DNA of 64,000 bases from Rhodanobacter denitrificans (GTDB lineage: Bacteria > Pseudomonadota > Gammaproteobacteria > Xanthomonadales > Rhodanobacteraceae), in NCBI GenBank assembly GCA_003241385.1, contig QFPO01000004.1, positions 124,001 to 188,000 on the forward strand, read 5' to 3'. This document shows positions 17,917 through 26,439 of this stretch, one piece after another. Within the stretch, counting starts at the first letter, position 1. Each line of letters opens with the position of its first letter. The notes under the pieces were generated by a model. The model did no database searches and had not been told where the DNA came from. It worked only from the letters and a program-made list of their open reading frames with translations. Position numbers and translations under genes: made by a program.

Positions 17917-18852
17917 ATGATCGCGCTCACCTCGCCACGGCGCCTCCTCGGCGCGTCCGCACCGCTGCTGCTGGCCGTCGCGCTGACGGCACTTATCACG
18001 ACCAGCCGCGCGCACGCCGCCGAGCAGCTCGTCGCCAGCGTGCCCGGCGCCGACTTCGACGTCGGTGCCACGCCGGTCGTGCAGACCATCGCATTCGATG
18101 CCACCGTGCCGATCAGCGGCGTCGGTTTCACCGCGCGCTGGACCGCCGTCGTCGCCGACGAGGAGAACGGTCTGGCGCCGTGGTCGCTCGATCTGGCCGC
18201 GACGATCACCGCACCGGACGGAAGCTCGACGCTGAGCTGGCCGCGCTTCGGCGGCGATCGCACCTATGCCGACTATCCGCTGCAGGATTACATCGCCGGC
18301 TTCGCCGACGTCGCCGGCAGTGGCGACTTCCAGTGGCGCTTCACGTCAGTCGGCCCGCCGTGGGTGGCCGGCCTGCGCGACGTGACCTACCACCTCACGA
18401 CGCGCGTCGACAACGTCGTCGGCACCTATCCCGGCTCGGTCGCGAGCGGCCCGACCTGGAGCCGCCCGTACTACATCGGCGGCATATCGGGTCTCGGCCC
18501 GGTCGTCTACCAGGCCACCGCATTCGAGGTGCCGGTGTCCGGCGGCTACTACTTCGAGAGCGTCGTGGCGCAGGGCGATCACTTCCTCGCGCTCTATCAG
18601 GACGCGTTCGATCCGGCCCAGCCGCTGGCGAACCTGCTCGACTACGAGGCCGGCAACGGCTCATCGCCGAACGGCCCGCCGCGCGGCACCGCGCGGATCA
18701 GCGCGCTGCTGTTCGCCGGCCGCAGCTACCACCTGGTCGCCTCGCAGTGGAGCGCGAGCGCGCCCGGCCAGAGCTACGTTACGACCGTGACCGGCCCCGC
18801 CGCACTGATCCTCGCCGGCGACGACACGCTGTTCGCCGACGGTTTCGAGTGA
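17917..18852 (+). CDS. secreted protein with LFADGFE tail
   Basis: Protein of 311 aa with a signal peptide (hydrophobic stretch ASAPLLLAVALTALITT, cleavage after AHA). The mature part has alternating strands and aromatic turns, consistent with one or two beta-sandwich domains (SVPGADFDVGATPVVQTIAF, YDRD-like loops). It ends exactly in DTLFADGFE. In-frame ATGs at 17881 and 17908 would add 12 or 3 residues; the one nearest the hydrophobic core was used. No known family recognised. Confidence 0.72.
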   Translation: MIALTSPRRLLGASAPLLLAVALTALITTSRAHAAEQLVASVPGADFDVGATPVVQTIAFDATVPISGVGFTARWTAVVADEENGLAPWSLDLAATITAPDGSSTLSWPRFGGDRTYADYPLQDYIAGFADVAGSGDFQWRFTSVGPPWVAGLRDVTYHLTTRVDNVVGTYPGSVASGPTWSRPYYIGGISGLGPVVYQATAFEVPVSGGYYFESVVAQGDHFLALYQDAFDPAQPLANLLDYEAGNGSSPNGPPRGTARISALLFAGRSYHLVASQWSASAPGQSYVTTVTGPAALILAGDDTLFADGFE

Positions 18853-19042
18853 CTCGGATATGAGATCACGATGCGCGGACATCTGGCGCGTCGATTTTCA
18901 TTCCGAATCATCGCAACTCGTCGCTCCGCTCGATATCGTCGCGCCTCATCTAGAGGCGCGACGAGGTACACGTAATAGCGCTTACGATGGACCAGACACC
19001 ACATGCGCGCCCAAGAAAATGCTGCGTGAGATCTGGCCGAAA

Positions 19043-19067
19043 CGTCCGGCGCAGATACCGCCGGACG
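19043..19067 (-). terminator. candidate terminator behind the low-GC repeat gene
   Basis: The arms CGTCCGGCG and CGCCGGACG (19043-19051 and 19059-19067) form a perfect 9-bp stem with a 7-nt loop. On the minus strand it lies about 65 bp after the stop of the repeat gene and is followed by TTTCGG. It could also serve the plus-strand gene that ends at 18852. The 280 bp between these genes shows no coding signal. Confidence 0.45.
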
Positions 19068-19132
19068 CCCCGGGGCGAGTCATGCACGCCTGCCGAAACA
19101 GCAACGGGTAGTGCTCGACGATCGATCCCCCA

Positions 19133-21409
19133 TCAATCCGAAGTCCCGACAAATATGATGTCGGCCGAGAAGATCGTCACCTTGTTTTCTTTGTACTTGC
19201 CGACGACCAGTATCCGCCTGACCGGATCGTAGTCGTGAACCATGTAGCTCTCCCGTTCATTTCCTATGACACTGTTCGATCGAGTGATTCGACCACGCAG
19301 TCTTATCCCACCCTCCGCCACGCTGACCGCGCCTCCGCGATAAATATTCGCGTTACTCCAGAGGGGACTCGATATGATATACGCGCCGTTGCTGGCAGCC
19401 TCGATTCCTCCTGCAAAACTCAACTGATCGGCATCCTGGTCACCGATCAGGGAATTCTCGAGAGAGATGACACCTCGAGCACCGACGGCACCATCCCCCC
19501 ATGTAATAGCACCGGCAGCATATACACTGCCCGTTCCAGCTGCATTGGGGCTGTTGATGATGTAGTTGCCGTCAGCCAAGGCGACCGCCGGGTACTCCGC
19601 GATATTGGAATACTCGCGGGCGCCCACGAAAGAGTTTTCTTCCGATACCACGCCTACCGTCCCCGTCCATCCGTCTCCCCAGGTGGCAGCCCCGGTACTA
19701 TTTTTCCAGCGCGGGCTACTCACTACGTAATGACCATTTTTCAACGCAGTGAGTCCTCCTGAACCAATTTGATCCAACGGTTCGATGCCCACGAGAGAAT
19801 TCTCGGCGCTGACGACACCTCTTACACCGGACTGGCCGTTTCCAAAAGTGGCTCCATTGCCGAAAGAGATCACGTAGTTCCCGTTTTCCAACGCGATAGC
19901 GCTTTGCAGCGCGCCGGAATTTTGTTGGCCAATGAGGGAGATCTGCGGAGTGGCCAAACCGGCGAGTCCGCTGGCGCCATTCGCCCAGGTTGCGATACCC
20001 ACCCCTCGCCAAAACCTCGTATAGACGACATAGTTTCCGTTCTTGAGAGGAAGGATGTTTTCGCCGATCTGATCCCCGCCCTGGATACCGACGAGAGAGT
20101 TCTCAGCGGAAACTGTGCCGCGCACTCCCACCATGCCGTCTCCCCAGGTGGCAGCTCCGATGCCGTACTGAGTCGCAATTCCGCACCAGCGAGAGCTAGA
20201 AACCACATAATTCCCCCCGGCCAGAGGTACCACGCCCCCGAACCCCACCTGATCGCGCACGGCGGTACCGACCAGAGAGTTTTCAGTGGAAACCGCTCCG
20301 ACCGTGCCGGTCAGTCCATCGCCCCAAGTAACGGCGCCGACGGTGGCACCGGAAATTCCGTTGTTCCAGTAGGAGCTGGCGACCACGTAGTTTCCATTGG
20401 AGAGCGCAACGACGCCCTCGGACCCTACGACATCTCCTTCCATGGACCCTATCAGTGAGTTAGCGGGTGACACCAATCCTCGCGTGCCGACGTCACCCGC
20501 ACCGAAACTGACAGCGCCCCGAATAGGCACACCTCCGCCCCACAAGGGACTATTCACCACGTAATTGCCGTTCTCGAGCGGGACTATTCCATCCCTGTAT
20601 CCGAAGCCGGTCGGAATGCCCAGGCTGACCTTGTCTCCCTGAACGGACCCCAGGAGAGAGTTGGTAATTCCGACGACACCTCGCGTGCCGGACGAGCCAT
20701 CGCCCCAGGTCGCGGCCCCGAAGTCTCCATTGGAGACGCCATTGGTCCAGTACGGGCTGGATACGACATAGTTGCCGTTCTTCAGCAAGAAAACGCCACC
20801 TTCGCCGATTTTGTCGTTCGCATTGCCGCCGACCAGCGAATTCTCCGGACCGACCTGGCCGATAGTACCTGAGCTGCCATTTCCCCAGCTCACGGCGCCG
20901 CGCAGGAAATTCCAGCCTGGGCTGATCACCACATAGTTTCCGTTGTCCAGTGGATATACGCCGCCATCACCCAGATAGGATCCCGATACGGTACCTACCA
21001 ACGAGTTCTCTTCGGAAACGTATCCACTTACACCCACGTACCCGTCGCCCCAGGTGACGGCTCCGGCATGCTGCTGACCGCTATTGCTCCAGAACTCACT
21101 GATCACGACGAAGTTTCCGTTTGTCAGAGTCACCACCTTCTGTCCGATCCTGTCCCCGGCCGAGGATCCCCTGAGTTCGCTTATCTTGTTTCCGTCGAGG
21201 TCATACACATACACGGCGCCTCGGTTGGAGTCGGCGCCGGGGTCGGTGATGACGATATTGCCGCTCGGGAGAATTGTCACCGAATGGCCAAATGTGTGGC
21301 TTAGTTCCGGACCCTCGATGTCGAACTCAGTAGCGCCGACGTTCGCCGGAGCGAGCCATGCGACACCGACCAGAGCGATCGGGATGAATAATTTCAGGTT
21401 TGCATACAT
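19133..21409 (-). CDS. secreted DUF5650-like tandem repeat protein, low GC
   Basis: Protein of 758 aa with a signal peptide (MYANLKLFIPIALVGVAWLA, cleavage near VGA). It is then built almost wholly of about eleven repeats of roughly 57 residues, preceded by one divergent copy. Each repeat has a core like NGNYVVSSP, then GAxTWGDG, GTxGVVS, ENSLVG and a closing DQIG. This matches the DUF5650 repeat type, and the pattern suggests propeller blades or a solenoid. GC is visibly lower than in all neighbours (around 55-63% in lines counted by eye, versus nearly 80% in ccmA), and it lacks the FADGFE tail. Both facts suggest horizontal acquisition. Function unknown. Confidence 0.82.
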   Translation of the reverse strand: MYANLKLFIPIALVGVAWLAPANVGATEFDIEGPELSHTFGHSVTILPSGNIVITDPGADSNRGAVYVYDLDGNKISELRGSSAGDRIGQKVVTLTNGNFVVISEFWSNSGQQHAGAVTWGDGYVGVSGYVSEENSLVGTVSGSYLGDGGVYPLDNGNYVVISPGWNFLRGAVSWGNGSSGTIGQVGPENSLVGGNANDKIGEGGVFLLKNGNYVVSSPYWTNGVSNGDFGAATWGDGSSGTRGVVGITNSLLGSVQGDKVSLGIPTGFGYRDGIVPLENGNYVVNSPLWGGGVPIRGAVSFGAGDVGTRGLVSPANSLIGSMEGDVVGSEGVVALSNGNYVVASSYWNNGISGATVGAVTWGDGLTGTVGAVSTENSLVGTAVRDQVGFGGVVPLAGGNYVVSSSRWCGIATQYGIGAATWGDGMVGVRGTVSAENSLVGIQGGDQIGENILPLKNGNYVVYTRFWRGVGIATWANGASGLAGLATPQISLIGQQNSGALQSAIALENGNYVISFGNGATFGNGQSGVRGVVSAENSLVGIEPLDQIGSGGLTALKNGHYVVSSPRWKNSTGAATWGDGWTGTVGVVSEENSFVGAREYSNIAEYPAVALADGNYIINSPNAAGTGSVYAAGAITWGDGAVGARGVISLENSLIGDQDADQLSFAGGIEAASNGAYIISSPLWSNANIYRGGAVSVAEGGIRLRGRITRSNSVIGNERESYMVHDYDPVRRILVVGKYKENKVTIFSADIIFVGTSD

Positions 21410-21762
21410 TGAGGAGATCTCCTGAATCTCTCGATCGCGTTTTTTCTAAAAAGATGACAATCGGCGAAAAGAATTTCTCTTCGCCCCGTTCTGACTAATG
21501 GCAACATCACGGGATCGCCGATCTGGATTCCGTCGGTCATCGCCCCTGCGCGACATCCCCAGGTGAGCGTGAGGAGGACGAACGCTCGACATGTATTGTA
21601 ACTCTTGCGGTTCGCCCCCTAGCCGCACGCTGCGATCGTGCTGCCTTCCGCACCGAATCGCCGCGCGCTGCTTCAAGCAAGGGCCGCATTGGCATCGTCA
21701 TGGTCGCGGGCCACCCTGCCGCATGGCGCCGCCGCGCGCAGCCGGCTAGCATTGCCGGCTCC
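21410..21762. promoter_or_regulatory. divergent intergenic region, AT-richer, with inverted repeats
   Basis: This 353-bp gap separates the low-GC repeat gene (minus) from ccmA (plus). I see no gene in it. It holds a perfect 12-nt palindrome, AGGAGATCTCCT (21412-21423), that contains the minus-strand ribosome binding site. It also holds a near-perfect inverted repeat (21463-21485) with outer arms GGCGAA/TTCGCC. The half nearest the repeat gene is AT-richer and probably belongs to it. Confidence 0.5.
21740..21760 (+). promoter_or_regulatory. hairpin just before ccmA start
   Basis: Arms AGCCGGC and GCCGGCT (21740-21746, 21754-21760) with a 7-nt loop end two bases before the ccmA ATG. No purine-rich ribosome binding site is visible between hairpin and start. 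It may influence translation of ccmA, but this is inferred from position only. Confidence 0.35.
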
Positions 21763-22406
<644 letters not shown>

Positions 22407-22410
<4 letters not shown>

Positions 22411-23090
22411 AGCCCGGCACGACCGCCGCCGCCTGCGCCGCCCTGGTCCGGCGCGACCTGCTGCTGGCCTGGCGCCGCCGCGGCGATGCATTGAACCCGG
22501 TGCTGTTCGCGCTGATGGTCGTCGCGCTGTTTCCGCTCGCGCTCGGGCCGGAGGCCGAGCGGCTGACGTCGATCGCCGCCGGCGTGATCCTGGTCGCCGT
22601 GCTGCTGGCCGGCCTGATGGCGCTGGACACGCTGTTCCGCGGCGACTACGAGGACGGCTCGCTCGAACAGCTGGTGCTGTCGCCGCATCCGCTGCCGCTG
22701 CTGCTGGCCTGCAAGATCGCCACGCACTGGCTGATCGCGGCGGTGCCGCTGATCGTCGCGGCGCCGCTGCTTGGCGAGTTCCTGCATCTGCCGCGGCCGG
22801 TGCTGCCGGTGCTGCTGGCCGCGCTGGCGCTGGCGACGCCACTGCTGAGCCTGATCGGCGCGGTCTGCGTCGCGCTGACGGTCGGCATGCGGCGCTCTGG
22901 TATGCTGCTGGCCCTGCTGGTGCTGCCGCTGTACGTCCCGGTGCTGATCTTCGCCGCCGGCGCCTGCAATGCCGCCCAGGCCGGTCTGCCGTTCGCCGCG
23001 CCGCTGCTGTGGCTGGGCGCGGCGCTGGCGATGACCCTGGTGCTGGCGCCGCTGGCCTGCGCGGCGGCACTGCGCATCTCGTTGAGCTAG
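22407..23090 (+). CDS. ccmB: heme exporter permease CcmB
   Basis: Protein of 227 aa with six hydrophobic segments, the normal size and topology for CcmB. The conserved FRGDYEDGSLEQL loop after the second helix is present (around 73-85). It forms the membrane complex with CcmA, CcmC and CcmD that loads heme onto CcmE and releases it. It overlaps ccmA by 4 bp, and ccmC follows 24 bp later. Confidence 0.95.
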
Positions 23091-23114
23091 GCCGCACGGT
23101 CGACCCCCGCCCCG

Positions 23115-23879
23115 ATGAATGCACTGACGCTGTGGTTCCACAAACTCGGATCGCCGCCGATCTTCGACCGCATCGCCGGGCGGATCCAGCCGTGGTGCTT
23201 CGCGCTGGCGCTCGTACTCGGCGCGGTCGGCCTGTACGGCGGCCTGGTGATGGCGCCGGCCGATTATCAGCAGGGCGATAGTTTCCGGATCATCTACATC
23301 CACGTGCCGAGCGCGTGGATGAGCCTGTTCATCTACTTCGTCATGGGCGTCAACGCGTTCATCGCGCTGGTCTGGCGGATCAAGCTCAGCGAGACGCTGG
23401 CGATGGCCTGCGCGCCGGTCGGCGCGGCGTTCACGTTCATCTGCCTCGTGACCGGCTCGCTGTGGGGCAAGCCGACCTGGGGCACCTGGTGGGTCTGGGA
23501 TGCGCGGCTGACGTCCGAGCTGGTGCTGCTGTTCCTGTACCTCGGCGTGATCGGCCTGTACGCGGCGATCGAAGACCGCCGCAAGGCCGCACGCGCGGCG
23601 AGCTTCCTCGCGCTGATCGGCATCGTCAACGTGCCGATCGTGCATTTCTCGGTGACCTGGTGGAATACGCTGCACCAGGGTTCGACGGTACGCGTGTTCG
23701 GCCCGTCGACGATCACCGGCGACATGCTCTGGCCGCTGCTGGTGATGGCGCTGGCGACCAAGCTGTGGTTTTTCGGCAGTCTGCTGGCGCGCTCGCGCGT
23801 GGCCCTGCTCGAACTCGAAGGCGGCAAGGACTGGGTCCGCGCCGCCGCATTGAAGGACGAAGGAGGCCGCGATGGCTGA
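23115..23879 (+). CDS. ccmC: heme lyase/handling protein CcmC
   Basis: Protein of 254 aa with six transmembrane segments. It has the tryptophan-rich WWD motif (GSLWGKPTWGTWWVWDARLT) and flanking histidines in HVPSAWMS and TLHQGS, which coordinate heme. It transfers heme to CcmE in the periplasm. The C-terminal end overlaps ccmD by 8 bp. Confidence 0.95.
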   Translation: MNALTLWFHKLGSPPIFDRIAGRIQPWCFALALVLGAVGLYGGLVMAPADYQQGDSFRIIYIHVPSAWMSLFIYFVMGVNAFIALVWRIKLSETLAMACAPVGAAFTFICLVTGSLWGKPTWGTWWVWDARLTSELVLLFLYLGVIGLYAAIEDRRKAARAASFLALIGIVNVPIVHFSVTWWNTLHQGSTVRVFGPSTITGDMLWPLLVMALATKLWFFGSLLARSRVALLELEGGKDWVRAAALKDEGGRDG

Positions 23880-24051
23880 TTTCCTCGACATGGGCGGCCA
23901 CGGCTTCTACGTGTGGCTGTCCTACGCCGTGTTTCTCGCGGTCATCGCGATCGACTACGTCGCGCCGCGGCTGCGGCGCCGGTCGGTACTGCGCGAGGTG
24001 GCCGCCCAGGCGCGCCGCCAGCAGCGCCGCAGCAGCGGAGTCACGCCATGA
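23872..24051 (+). CDS. ccmD: small membrane protein CcmD
   Basis: Protein of 59 aa, short enough to be missed by length filters. It has the classic CcmD layout: a short N-terminus with GHGFYVWLSYAVF, one transmembrane helix (about 12-31), and a strongly basic cytoplasmic tail (RLRRRSVLREVAAQARRQQRR). It stabilises the CcmABC-CcmE complex. The ATG at 23872 overlaps the end of ccmC, and its stop overlaps the ccmE start (ATGA, 24048-24051). Confidence 0.9.
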   Translation: MADFLDMGGHGFYVWLSYAVFLAVIAIDYVAPRLRRRSVLREVAAQARRQQRRSSGVTP

Positions 24052-24503
24052 CGCCGACCCGCAAGCACCGCCTGATCGCGGTCAGCCTGCTGCTGCTGGC
24101 GGTCGGCGTCGCGACGACGCTGACCGTGTTCGCGCTGCAGTCGAACATGAACTACCTCTACACGCCGGTGCAGGTATTGAACGGCGAGTCGGCCAGGCAC
24201 GAGACGTTCCGGCTCGGCGGCATGGTCAAGAAGGGATCGATCCAGCGCGCGAGCGACTCGCTGCGCGTGGATTTCGTCGTGCTCGACGGCGACGCCGAGC
24301 TGCCGGTCGAGTACACCGGCATCCTGCCGGACCTGTTCCGCGAGAATCAGGCCGTGATCGCGACCGGCCAGCTGCGCGACGGCCGCTTCTACGCGCGCCA
24401 AGTGCTGGCCAAGCACGACGAGGGCTACATGCCCAAGGAGCTGGCCGAGGCGATGGGCAAGGCCCACGTCAAGCACGACGTGGACACCGCCAAGGCGCAG
24501 TGA
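24048..24503 (+). CDS. ccmE: periplasmic heme chaperone CcmE
   Basis: Protein of 151 aa anchored by an N-terminal helix (about 8-30), followed by the OB-fold heme chaperone. The heme-binding motif reads LAKHDEGYMP, with H123 as the covalent heme ligand and Y127 as the second conserved residue. This is the usual HxxxY type. The C-terminal tail is charged. It is the last gene of the first ccm block; normally ccmF follows directly, but here a foreign block separates them. Confidence 0.95.
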   Translation: MTPTRKHRLIAVSLLLLAVGVATTLTVFALQSNMNYLYTPVQVLNGESARHETFRLGGMVKKGSIQRASDSLRVDFVVLDGDAELPVEYTGILPDLFRENQAVIATGQLRDGRFYARQVLAKHDEGYMPKELAEAMGKAHVKHDVDTAKAQ

Positions 24504-24519
24504 CCGGGCGCCGCGCCGC

Positions 24520-24978
24520 TCAGTCGCGGCGCGGCAAGCCGAGGCGGCCGGCCAGCCAGTGGTCGACGCTGGCCTTGCCGGGGCCGGCCAGCAGCAGCCA
24601 GATGAAGACCAGGACGTAGAGCACCTCGTCGAGCTCGACGAATTCGTCCAGCGTGCTCACGTCGCCGATCACGACCAGCGCGATCGCGACGATCATGTTG
24701 AAGCCGAGCGCGGCGCTGGCCAGGCGCGTGAACAGGCCGATCATCAGCAGCGCGCCGCCGACCAGTTCGGTGCCGGCCGAGAGCGCCGCGCTGACCGGTG
24801 CGAACGGAATGCCCCAGTCGACGAAGCGCGCGGCGAACGCATCGAGGTTCATCAGCTTGGCCCAGCCGGTCTCGAGCCAGAAGTAGCCGAAGCCGAGCCG
24901 CAGCAGCAGCGGGCCGAGCCATTCGATCGAAGCGGCGAAACTGAGCAGGCGGCGGCACAGCGCGATCACGGGGTCCAT
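24520..24978 (-). CDS. DoxX family membrane protein (BufD/GigD-like)
   Basis: Protein of 152 aa with four predicted membrane helices and DoxX features (LRLGFGYFWLETGWAKLMNL near the N-terminus, GTELVGGALLMIGLFTR in the middle). DoxX genes often form the fourth member of bufferin operons, where the counterpart in Caulobacter is called GigD/BufD. Here the gene is divergent from the bufferin precursor, 290 bp away. It ends 16 bp from the end of ccmE, tail to tail. A good ribosome binding site (GTAGGAGT) precedes the ATG. Its biochemical role is not established. Confidence 0.85.
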   Translation of the reverse strand: MDPVIALCRRLLSFAASIEWLGPLLLRLGFGYFWLETGWAKLMNLDAFAARFVDWGIPFAPVSAALSAGTELVGGALLMIGLFTRLASAALGFNMIVAIALVVIGDVSTLDEFVELDEVLYVLVFIWLLLAGPGKASVDHWLAGRLGLPRRD

Positions 24979-25268
24979 CGAAACTCCTACGGCAGCGGAC
25001 GAGGCGATACAGGCTAGACGGGCGCACGCGCTGCGGACCATGCCCGCGCGTCCGGCATTTGCGGCCCGGCGTCCGCATGCGTCGCCGCGTCCTGCCGGTC
25101 GCTGAACCGCCGGACGCACGGACATATCCGCCGGATGCCTGGCCGCAGGCCGGCCGCGCGCCGCTGCGGACAATGGCGATCGCCGTCGCAGCCGTCTCCG
25201 GCCGCGGCGGCATCGGCCGCGGCACGCCGCCGGCCGTTCCCCCATCCGCCGCACACAGGATCCACGCC

Positions 25269-25532
25269 ATGAACAAGCTCACCGGTATCGCCCTGGCCAC
25301 CGCCGTCGCCGGCCTCTTCGCCGGCACCGTCGCCAGTCCGGCGTTCGCCGCCGACGGCGCCGACGCCAAGGTCAAATGCGAGAACTCCTCGGCCTGCAAG
25401 GGTCACGGTGCCTGCAAGAGCGCCAAGAACGCCTGCAAGGGACAGAACGCCTGCAAGGGCGAGGGCTTCACGATGCAGAAGTCCGCCGACGCCTGCAAAG
25501 CAGCGCAGGACGCGGCGAAGAAGGCGCCCTGA
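25269..25532 (+). CDS. bufferin-type (BufA2-like) RiPP precursor, Cys-rich
   Basis: Protein of 87 aa. The signal peptide spans residues 1-27 (MNKLTGIALATAVAGLFAGT, cleavage after AFA). The mature part is small, Lys-rich and carries six cysteines (37, 43, 49, 56, 62, 75), five of them in a regular array of KxC/ACKG units such as NACKGQNACKGEGF. This is the pattern of BufA2-type periplasmic bufferins, whose cysteines are converted to copper-binding thiooxazole heterocycles by a DUF692 enzyme. The two genes behind it are exactly the expected enzyme and partner. The modification itself is inferred from family knowledge. Confidence 0.88.
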   Translation: MNKLTGIALATAVAGLFAGTVASPAFAADGADAKVKCENSSACKGHGACKSAKNACKGQNACKGEGFTMQKSADACKAAQDAAKKAP

Positions 25533-25538
25533 CGACCG

Positions 25539-25572
25539 GCGCGGCGGCGGCCGCAGCCGGCCGCCGCCGCGC
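25539..25572 (+). promoter_or_regulatory. perfect 14-bp GC hairpin between precursor and enzyme genes
   Basis: Arms GCGCGGCGGCGGCC (25539-25552) and GGCCGCCGCCGCGC (25559-25572) are exact inverse complements with a 6-nt loop GCAGCC. The hairpin starts six bases after the precursor stop and ends 12 bases before the DUF692 start. There is no T-run, so it is more likely an mRNA stabiliser or partial terminator than a full stop. Either would give more precursor than enzyme. Confidence 0.7.
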
Positions 25573-25584
25573 GACCCTCCTCCG

Positions 25585-26439
25585 ATGAACACGACATCGC
25601 GCTGCTACCCGCACCTGGGCCACGGCCTGGGCCTGCGCGTGGAACTCTACGAGGCGATCCTCGCCGATCCGGCCCTGCCGATCGACTGGCTCGAGATCGT
25701 CACCGAGAACTATCTGGTCCCCGGCGGCCGTCCGCTGGACTATCTGGAGCGCTTCCGCGCGCGCTATCCGCTGGTCATGCACGGCGTCTCGCTGTCGATC
25801 GGCGGCACCGATCCGCTCGATCGGCGTTATCTGCGCGACCTGCGCACGCTCGCCGCACGCATCGAGCCGGCCTGGATCTCCGATCATCTGTGCTGGACCG
25901 CGGTCGACGGCGTGCAGCTGCACGACCTGCTGCCGCTGCCGTACACCGAAGAGGCCGTCGCGCACGTCGCCGCGCGCATCGGCCAGGTGCAGGACGCGAT
26001 CGGACGGCGGCTGGTGCTCGAGAACGTCTCCAGCTACGTCGCCTATCACGCCTCGCAGATGTCCGAATGGACGTTTCTGGCGGCCGTGGCCGAGGCCGCC
26101 GACTGCCTGATCCTGCTCGACCTCAACAACCTCTACGTCAGCTCGGTCAATCACGGCTTCGATCCGCTCGACTACCTGGCCGGCCTGCCGGCCGCGCGCA
26201 TCCAGCAGTTCCATCTGGCCGGCCACAGCACGGGCGATGCGCTGCTGATCGACACCCACGATGCGGCGATCGCCGATCCGGTCTGGCGGCTCTACGCCGA
26301 GGCGGTCCGCCGCTACGGCGCGGTCTCGACGCTGATCGAACGCGACGATGCGATACCGCCGCTGGCCGACCTGCTGGCGGAACTGTCGATCGCCCGCGCG
26401 ATCGCCGCCGATGCCACGCCGATGCAGGCCGCGGCATGA
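25585..26439 (+). CDS. bufB: MNIO (DUF692) RiPP-modifying enzyme BufB
   Basis: Protein of 284 aa, the multinuclear non-heme iron oxidase family (DUF692, TIM barrel). Conserved blocks and probable metal ligands are WLEIVTEN (E37, E41), HGVSLSIGG (H66), SDHLCW (H101), LENVSSY (E146, N147), DLNNLYVSSVNHGFDP (D179, N181, H190), FHLAGH (H210, H214), DTHD (D223, H225) and LIERD (E252). In bufferin clusters it oxidises core cysteines of the precursor to thiooxazoles. Its length is standard. It overlaps the next gene by 4 bp. Confidence 0.93.
   Translation: MNTTSRCYPHLGHGLGLRVELYEAILADPALPIDWLEIVTENYLVPGGRPLDYLERFRARYPLVMHGVSLSIGGTDPLDRRYLRDLRTLAARIEPAWISDHLCWTAVDGVQLHDLLPLPYTEEAVAHVAARIGQVQDAIGRRLVLENVSSYVAYHASQMSEWTFLAAVAEAADCLILLDLNNLYVSSVNHGFDPLDYLAGLPAARIQQFHLAGHSTGDALLIDTHDAAIADPVWRLYAEAVRRYGAVSTLIERDDAIPPLADLLAELSIARAIAADATPMQAAA

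Noticed and set aside
25059..25268. Longer bufferin precursor starting upstream
   Set aside because: The extra residues are Arg/Pro-rich and would bury the signal peptide; the start at 25269 opens a clean signal sequence after AGGA.
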